Translations under genes and position numbers: made by a program
Source: Photobacterium sp. CCB-ST2H9
GTDB taxonomy: Bacteria; Pseudomonadota; Gammaproteobacteria; Enterobacterales; Vibrionaceae
Reading direction: 5' to 3'
Length of the DNA: 64,000 bases
Assembly (NCBI RefSeq): GCF_023151555.2
Contig: NZ_CP100426.1
Span: forward strand, 1,426,001 to 1,490,000
Notes under the pieces: model-generated
The model's database searches: none
Seen by the model: the letters and a program-made list of their open reading frames with translations, nothing else
What the model was told of the DNA's origin: nothing
In this document: positions 59,121-64,000 of the stretch, piece after piece
Numbering within the stretch: position 1 is the first letter of the stretch
Layout of the letters: the number at the start of each line of letters is the position of its first letter

Positions 59121-59701
59121 TGCTAGAAGCTGTTCTCGAAAGCAGGCTCACGTATAACCTGTTTATTATTCTGACATTTCTGGTGGTTTACACCATAGCC
59201 AAACGTGTGCTGAATCTCTGGCTGATCCGGCTGGGGAAGACAAAGATGGTCAGCGAAGTCAGAGTGAAATTTATTTCACGCGTGCTTTCATCGGCGGTTT
59301 TTTTTGTGCTGTTCAGCATTACGGTGATCAGTCTGGGGCTGGGTTACAGTGACATCTCGCTGTTTTTCTCGTCGGCTTTTGCCGTGCTGGGTGTGGCGCT
59401 GTTTGCCCAGTGGTCCATGCTGAGTAACGTGACCGCCAGCGTGCTGATCTTTTTTGTGTTTCCGTACCGTATCGGCGACATGGTGAAAGTGGTGGATAAG
59501 GACGAAGATATCAGTGGTGTGATTCAGGACATCACCATGTTTCATGTGCTGATTCAGCGTGCGGACGGAAGTCTGGTCACTTATCCCAATAACATCATTT
59601 TGCAAAAACCTGTGATTAAACTGACCCGGTTGACGGAAGCCGCCAAACCGGAAACTGAGGGAGTTCCGCAGGCGGAAGTCGTACAGGTCAACCCGCAGTA
59701 A
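59120..59701 (+). CDS. Small MscS-family mechanosensitive channel
   Basis: 193 residues with two to three membrane helices, the last carrying the glycine/alanine-rich pore pattern (SSAFAVLGVALFAQWSMLSNVTASVLIFFVFPYRIGDMVKV), then a shortened beta domain with LVTYPNNIILQKPVI. It lacks the C-terminal alpha/beta domain of full-length MscS. It may be a minimal channel that opens under osmotic downshock. Directly coupled to zntB. Confidence 0.87.
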   Translation: MLEAVLESRLTYNLFIILTFLVVYTIAKRVLNLWLIRLGKTKMVSEVRVKFISRVLSSAVFFVLFSITVISLGLGYSDISLFFSSAFAVLGVALFAQWSMLSNVTASVLIFFVFPYRIGDMVKVVDKDEDISGVIQDITMFHVLIQRADGSLVTYPNNIILQKPVIKLTRLTEAAKPETEGVPQAEVVQVNPQ

Positions 59702-59721
59702 TCTCGATAAAAAGAAGAAAT

Positions 59722-61116
59722 ATGACGGAAGAAGAAAACAATTCAGATGTAAATGCAGCCGTAAAGGATCTGCTTCCTCAGCAGGAACTCAGTCAATGGG
59801 TTGAGGATCTGAACCGTGCGCAGGATGAAGAGCAGGAACGGGTATTCCATGAAGCGTCAGAAGCGCTGGAAACTTCAGAACTTGGTCTTCTGCTTGAATC
59901 TCTGCCAATGGGCGAGCGTCTGGCGATTTGGCAAACGGTTGCACCAGAACAACGGGTTGAAGTTCTGGTTGCCATGCGGGGGGATGCGCGAAGTACGCTG
60001 ATCGATAACCTCAGCATGCCGGATCTGCGGGCCATGCTGCATGGTCTGGATGCCGAGGATCTGATCGAGCTGTCACAGAGCCTGTCAGATAAGCTGGTGG
60101 ATTTTGCACTGGCGAAGATGAGCCAGGATCAGAAAACCTGGTATGAGCAAAGCCAGCAGTATAATGAAGAACAAATCGGCCGCTATGTTGACCACAATCT
60201 GGTGATGCTGACACCGAATACCCGGGTTGCGGAAGCCTTGCGGGCTGTCCGCCGTGCGGAGCATGCCATGCTGGACCGGGTGTATATTGTTGATAAAAAA
60301 GGGATGTACAAAGGCGAAGTGTCGTTGTCTGTGCTGCTGGCCGCAGATGGCCAGGCCAGAGTGGATACCTTGCAGGACGACATTGCAGCACCGCTGAATG
60401 CAGAGATGGATGTGGATGACGCCGCAGAACGTCTGGAGCACTCCGATCAGGCTGCGATGGCCGTGGTGGATGAAAGCGGGCGTTTTGTCGGGCGCGCAAC
60501 TCTGCGGCTGGCGATGGAAATCACGCGCGAATCTTATGAAGCGAAACTAATGGCCCGTGCCGGTCTGGATGAAGATACGGATCTGTTCTCGCCGGTCTGG
60601 CTCAGTGCGAAACGCCGGGCTTTGTGGCTGGGTATTAACCTGCTGACGGCGTTTCTGGCATCCTGGACCATTGGTTTGTTTGAAGCCACACTGAGTCAGG
60701 TGGTTGCGCTGGCCGTTCTGATGCCGATTGTTGCCTCAATGGGGGGAATTGCCGGCAGTCAGACACTGACGCTGATCATTCGCGGTCTGGCGATGGGGCA
60801 GATTACCTTCGGTAACGTGTGGTCGCTGGCTAAGAAAGAGTTGCTGGTCGCCTGTCTGAATGGGGTGTTATGGGCGATTGTCATCGCTATCATTGCCGCG
60901 TTTTGGTTCAGTAGTGTGCCGATTGGCGGTGTGATTGCAGCGGCGATCACCATCAACATCGTGGTTGCTGCGATATCTGGCGTCGTGATCCCGGTGATCC
61001 TGGATAAGTATGAAATCGATCCGGCGCTGTCGGGTTCAGTCATTCTGACCACCGTCACTGATGTGGTCGGTTTCTTCACATTTCTGGGATTGGGCAGCTT
61101 GTTTTTGCTCGGTTAA
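59722..61116 (+). CDS. mgtE: Magnesium transporter MgtE
   Basis: 464 residues. The N-terminal superhelical domain (LLPQQELSQWVEDL ... LSMPDLRAMLHGLDAEDLIEL), a CBS pair (about 170-275, with RVYIVDKKGMYKGEVSL and AAMAVVDESGRFVGRATL) and five membrane helices with VLMPIVASMGGIAGSQTLTLIIRGLA, the pore segment. The CBS domains gate the channel by Mg2+. Preceded by 20 bp after the MscS-like gene. Together with zntB this makes a divalent-metal module next to rimK. Confidence 0.93.
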   Translation: MTEEENNSDVNAAVKDLLPQQELSQWVEDLNRAQDEEQERVFHEASEALETSELGLLLESLPMGERLAIWQTVAPEQRVEVLVAMRGDARSTLIDNLSMPDLRAMLHGLDAEDLIELSQSLSDKLVDFALAKMSQDQKTWYEQSQQYNEEQIGRYVDHNLVMLTPNTRVAEALRAVRRAEHAMLDRVYIVDKKGMYKGEVSLSVLLAADGQARVDTLQDDIAAPLNAEMDVDDAAERLEHSDQAAMAVVDESGRFVGRATLRLAMEITRESYEAKLMARAGLDEDTDLFSPVWLSAKRRALWLGINLLTAFLASWTIGLFEATLSQVVALAVLMPIVASMGGIAGSQTLTLIIRGLAMGQITFGNVWSLAKKELLVACLNGVLWAIVIAIIAAFWFSSVPIGGVIAAAITINIVVAAISGVVIPVILDKYEIDPALSGSVILTTVTDVVGFFTFLGLGSLFLLG

Positions 61117-61218
61117 CCTGTGTCTTTCCCCTCCGGGATTACGGAGGGGGAAATGGCGACCTGAACAACAGGCGGCCATTTCCGCAGATTTGCCGGTAAT
61201 GTGGATGGAGGACAAGCG

Positions 61219-61614
61219 ATGGACTGGAAATTCAATACTGAAGATCTGGGGCAGATTGTTATTGGTGCTTTTGCCTTAGGGGTCCCCATCTCTTTTTCTG
61301 AAGAAGCCTGGCAATTGAGTGAAACGCTGCCGCTGCTTAATCTGACCGTACTCGTTTCGATTACACTGGTCTTTATTGGTTTGTATGCCTATCAATCAAT
61401 GTTTGGTCAGAATATTCACCGACGTGTTCCGGTTTTTTTAGCCCGGGTTTTTGGTGCTTATTTGATCACTTATCTGGTCGTTTGCTTAATTTTATTCTCT
61501 TTGAATCAATTTCCGATTCTGGACAATTGGGTTGTTGCGGTGAAACGTGCGCTGGTGATTGCCATGCCGGCTTCCATGGGGGCAATTATCGTAGATAGTT
61601 TTGATAAGGAATAG
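61219..61614 (+). CDS. DUF2391-like membrane protein
   Basis: 131 residues from ATG 61219 with GGAGGACAAGCG immediately upstream; a GTG six codons earlier is rejected. Four hydrophobic helices, opening QIVIGAFALGVPISFSEEAWQLSETLP, which fits the putative integral membrane proteins of DUF2391. Function unknown. It is 103 bp after mgtE; a GC-rich hairpin (about 61128-61148) lies between them, so separate transcription is possible. Confidence 0.7.
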   Translation: MDWKFNTEDLGQIVIGAFALGVPISFSEEAWQLSETLPLLNLTVLVSITLVFIGLYAYQSMFGQNIHRRVPVFLARVFGAYLITYLVVCLILFSLNQFPILDNWVVAVKRALVIAMPASMGAIIVDSFDKE

Positions 61615-61795
61615 GTGCTATTGAGTCAACCCTATCCATCTGGAAAAAGTATTCCCCCCGCAAGATTTCTCTCATGAATATAACGTTGTTTTTCTCTGAA
61701 TTTTCGCTGAATTTTGCGGAAATTTGACACTTCTTTTATTTCAATAAAAAAGCGGATTGGTACAATTCAGGCCTGTTTTAGTAAGAGTAATCAAT

Positions 61796-62128
61796 ATGAA
61801 AAAATTGGCTTTTGTTGCTGTTTCTCTGGTGACTTTGCTGACGGGCTGTGCAGGTCAAATGGCGGCCACTCAGACAACAATGGAATTGAATATGGACGCG
61901 GTGGACAACCGTTACGCCCGGGGCGGCCTGACAATTCTGATGTCTCCGGTATACGCTGTCGCAACGGTGGCTGATTATGTGGTCCTGAATCCAATTGAGT
62001 TCTGGACGGGTCAAAACGTCGTGACTCAGCAACCGTCAATTTACGATGCGAAAGGGAAAGATTACATCAAGATTAATGATCAACTGGATCCAGAGTTTAA
62101 AACTGCCCCGATTAAACCGCTGAACTGA
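61796..62128 (+). CDS. Small lipoprotein, DUF3332-like
   Basis: 110 residues from ATG 61796. A lipoprotein signal peptide with lipobox LLTGC (cysteine about residue 17). The body, DNRYARGGLTILMSPVYAVATVADYVVLNPIEFWTGQNVV, matches small vibrio DUF3332-type lipoproteins. The residue after the lipid-modified cysteine is alanine, consistent with outer-membrane sorting. A TACAAT -10-like box lies at about 61759. An earlier ATG at 61757 lacks a ribosome-binding site. Confidence 0.75.
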   Translation: MKKLAFVAVSLVTLLTGCAGQMAATQTTMELNMDAVDNRYARGGLTILMSPVYAVATVADYVVLNPIEFWTGQNVVTQQPSIYDAKGKDYIKINDQLDPEFKTAPIKPLN

Positions 62129-62226
62129 CTCTTTTCTCTTACTTTCCGGTCTGTACGGGCCGGAAGGTATGCTCGTCCTGCAACATGTTTTATCATGGCG
62201 CTCTGAGATATTTTTGGAAGCCAGTC

Positions 62227-62670
62227 ATGACAAAGCCAGACCATCCTTTCTCCACACCCAGAGTGGCCGTCCTTGCGGTGACTTATCAAGCCGATCAGCT
62301 GATTTTGGTCCAACGTAAAAATGAACCCCAAAAAGGTGGCTGGGGGTTTCCCGGTGGTTCGGTCTGGCCCGGGGAAAGTCTGTATGATGCAGCCGTACGT
62401 GAACTCAGAGAAGAAACCGGCGTTGCGGCTGAGCCAGAGCAATTGCTGGATGTGGTAGAAGTCAATGAGTTTGATGCAGATAACCGTCATCACCACTTCA
62501 TTTTGGTTCCAGTACTGTGCCGGTATCTGAACGGAGAGTTGCAACCCGGTGATGACGCCAGTGATTGCCGATGGATGTCAGTTTCTGAGATTGTCCGTCA
62601 GCAAAGCGATTTGATTGAAAAGGTTGCTGATGTGGCATTACAGGCGCGGCAGCGGATATTGTCCGAATAA
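62227..62670 (+). CDS. Nudix hydrolase
   Basis: 147 residues from ATG 62227. The Nudix box is complete: GGSVWPGESLYDAAVRELREETGV (from residue 43), GX5EX7REUXEEXGU form with all glutamates. VAVLAVTYQADQLILVQRKNEP at the N-terminus and CRWMSVSEI near the C-terminus resemble ADP-ribose or NADH-type pyrophosphatases of the NrtR/DUF4743-free small class. The substrate is undetermined. An upstream ATG at 62185 is rejected as it precedes the fold. Confidence 0.88.
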   Translation: MTKPDHPFSTPRVAVLAVTYQADQLILVQRKNEPQKGGWGFPGGSVWPGESLYDAAVRELREETGVAAEPEQLLDVVEVNEFDADNRHHHFILVPVLCRYLNGELQPGDDASDCRWMSVSEIVRQQSDLIEKVADVALQARQRILSE

Positions 62671-62686
62671 TTCATCAGTACCAATG

Positions 62687-62712
62687 AACGGCGGATCTCC
62701 CGCCGTTTTTTT
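62687..62712 (+). terminator. Terminator of the Nudix gene
   Basis: AACGGCGG (62687-62694) and CCGCCGTT (62700-62707) with a T-run to 62712. Confidence 0.88.
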
Positions 62713-62891
62713 GTAGGTGATCCGGACATCATGAAGGGAATTAATTCATTTCCGGCTTTCAGCATGACAGATTCAGTCACAATTGGTCGATATGAATCAT
62801 GTTGTATTGTATCTTAGCGGTTGAATTGAAGAATCGGTTACAAGTCATTGATCTTCAAATGACAAAATAATGCCTGTTTCAGGGAGGAAAA

Positions 62892-63278
62892 TTGAAAGCA
62901 TTCTCTGTGGTATCCCCCTGGGGAAACATCATTGCCAATGGTCAGAAGACGTTAGAAATTCGTTCCTGGCAACCTGACACATTACCGATGAAAAATATTG
63001 CGCTTGTCCAGAATGAGATTCGCTTAACTCAGGCCGGTCAGATTGATCCAAACGGTGAAGTGGTCGCTATTGTTGATATTGTCGGTTGTAAATCCTGGGT
63101 TCAATCGGAATGCCGTCAAGCGGGTTGTGATGAGTCCGAATTTGTGGCGGGTTATCTCGCCTGGGAACTTAGCAATATCAGAAAGTTATCACATCCGGTC
63201 AAAGCAATGGCAAAAAGAAAGTTTTATGAGCTTTCAGTGTCAGAAGCCACTGCTGTGGCAGCTTGTGTTGAAAGGTAA
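62892..63278 (+). CDS. ASCH-domain protein (TTG start)
   Basis: 128 residues. TTG 62892 is preceded by GGGAGGAAAA, a strong site, and starts exactly at the domain. VVSPWGNIIANGQKTLEIRSWQPDTLPMKNIALVQNE is the ASCH (PUA-like) signature with the GxKxxExR element in NGQKTLEIRS. ASCH domains bind RNA or modified nucleosides; some have ribonuclease or amidohydrolase activity on N4-acetylcytidine. Function here unassigned. Confidence 0.8.
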   Translation: MKAFSVVSPWGNIIANGQKTLEIRSWQPDTLPMKNIALVQNEIRLTQAGQIDPNGEVVAIVDIVGCKSWVQSECRQAGCDESEFVAGYLAWELSNIRKLSHPVKAMAKRKFYELSVSEATAVAACVER

Positions 63279-63348
63279 GTTTCAGTTTCACTGGATGAAG
63301 TTGTTTGCACCTATTGTTTGATATCAATCACGAAGGAGAAAAAGTTCA

Positions 63349-63708
63349 ATGATGAAAAAGATTGTGTTGCTTTCATTTATGCTGTTCCCGTTGACGTCAA
63401 ATGCAGAAATATCCCGGAATAATGTTGTAGACTGGGTTGCTGTCAGTGCCAATAAAACCAATAGCGGGCACTTTATTCAGCTGAAAAATGCTTTGCAACA
63501 TGCAGGGGATTGTCGCGTTGACAGTAATCATTTGCCTCGGGTGTTGCTGTCTGCGGACGATAAAGATTTATTGTCTTTATTCTTAACGGCCAAGGCTGCA
63601 AATAAAAAAGTCGGATTTTATTACAAGACTTCCAGCACAATTCCGAAAGCGAGTGGTCATGGTTTGCCAGACTGTGAATTCGTGAATGTTTGGCTGGAAT
63701 CAGAGTAA
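63349..63708 (+). CDS. Small secreted protein of unknown function
   Basis: 119 residues (or 118 from the second ATG). A signal peptide (MKKIVLLSFMLFPLTSNA) and a mature domain of about 100 residues with two cysteines (in GDCRVDS and PDCEFVN), likely disulfide-bonded. AAGGAG lies about 10 nt upstream. Landmarks: VDWVAVSANKTNSGHFIQL, KKVGFYYKTSS. Size, signal and a cysteine pair are similar to the protein at 23297, but I see no convincing alignment. Family not recognised. Confidence 0.65.
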   Translation: MMKKIVLLSFMLFPLTSNAEISRNNVVDWVAVSANKTNSGHFIQLKNALQHAGDCRVDSNHLPRVLLSADDKDLLSLFLTAKAANKKVGFYYKTSSTIPKASGHGLPDCEFVNVWLESE

Positions 63709-63789
63709 GAGACCGAATCCTGAGTGCCATTCAGGCGCTCAGGAATACTGTAGATCGTGCAATAGAATCACAAAAGCAATGGAGCCACG

Positions 63790-64000
63790 ATGTTTGCTGT
63801 CATTTTTAAAGCAAAAACTGGTGAGCAGGACAGCCACTATTCGGACATGGTGAAAGTGATGCGGGAGCTGGCTTTTACCAAATATGATTGTCAGGACTTT
63901 ATCGCAGTGACCGAAGGTGAACAGGAAATCGCAATCTCTTACTGGCAGTCTGAAGAGGATATCCAAAATTGGCACAAGGACAGTCAGCACACACTGGCGC
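63790..64000 (+). CDS. Antibiotic biosynthesis monooxygenase (ABM) family protein, 3' end cut by the window
   Basis: The first 70 codons are present, from ATG 63790 (GGAG 5 nt upstream). FAVIFKAKTGEQDSHYSDMVKVMRELAF, then EIAISYWQSEEDIQNWHKDSQHT, is the ABM/YqjZ pattern, a small ferredoxin-like beta-alpha dimer. Members act as cofactor-free monooxygenases or haem-handling proteins. The product is at least 70 residues; family length is about 100. Confidence 0.8.
   Translation, partial: MFAVIFKAKTGEQDSHYSDMVKVMRELAFTKYDCQDFIAVTEGEQEIAISYWQSEEDIQNWHKDSQHTLA

Noticed and set aside
1..64000. CRISPR arrays, tRNA or rRNA genes, prophage or integron attC sites
   Set aside because: I scanned for regularly spaced repeats, tRNA-like cloverleafs and known vibrio attC patterns and saw none; the only perfect tandem repeat is the two-copy 36-bp unit at 31021.

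Overview
The window looks like chromosomal DNA of a gammaproteobacterium of the family Vibrionaceae, most probably Photobacterium or a close relative. This rests on gene content (SoxR with a SoxR-box efflux pump, lutABC, a rimK-zntB-mgtE block, DUF3187 and DUF3332-type envelope proteins, many LysR regulators) and on moderate GC with several visibly AT-richer islands. The genus is an inference. There are no rRNA or tRNA genes, no intact insertion sequence, no prophage and no CRISPR array.

Layout. 0-7 kb: the 3' part of a membrane protein gene, a secreted type I pullulanase, a 37-residue membrane peptide, then an ABC-F ATPase and an MFS transporter behind a long structured leader with a leader peptide and two intrinsic terminators. 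7-10 kb: three tandem Tim44-like envelope genes. 10-17 kb: detoxification and redox genes (Zn-type dehydrogenase, NemA-like ene-reductase, CurA-like reductase), three regulators and a SoxR/MFS divergon with a near-perfect SoxR operator. 17.7-23.2 kb: an orphan OmpR-type response regulator followed by a sugar ABC importer. 23.8-29.4 kb: an AT-rich island with a tightly coupled operon (MFS exporter, secreted protein, AfsA-like hotdog enzyme, HAD-IB phosphatase, DUF2165-like membrane protein), a divergent small MerR regulator and a pentapeptide-repeat protein. This resembles a gamma-butyrolactone-type signal or metabolite system and is the best candidate for something undescribed.

29-38 kb: alpha carbonic anhydrase behind a possible attenuator, two small paralogues with a 36-bp tandem duplication, an HbpS/GlcG-like secreted protein divergent from a two-component system, dkgB with a LysR regulator, an MFS pump and a TehA-like transporter. 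38-41.5 kb: a candidate structured ncRNA with its own terminator, then lutCBA on the minus strand. 41.7-47.4 kb: YegP, a YdcZ-type pair with MarR, a dienelactone hydrolase interrupted by an amber codon, YbjQ, and an Ada-AlkA fusion coupled to ogt. 47.5-51 kb: two tandem large membrane proteins with IgaA-like topology. 51-56 kb: EmrAB-type efflux with a LysR regulator and a DUF3187 protein. 56-61 kb: rimK, an aspartoacylase-family gene, zntB, a small MscS and mgtE. 61-64 kb: small envelope and housekeeping genes, ending in a truncated ABM monooxygenase.

The common theme is envelope, efflux and stress response. Family calls come from motifs read by eye; no database search was possible.
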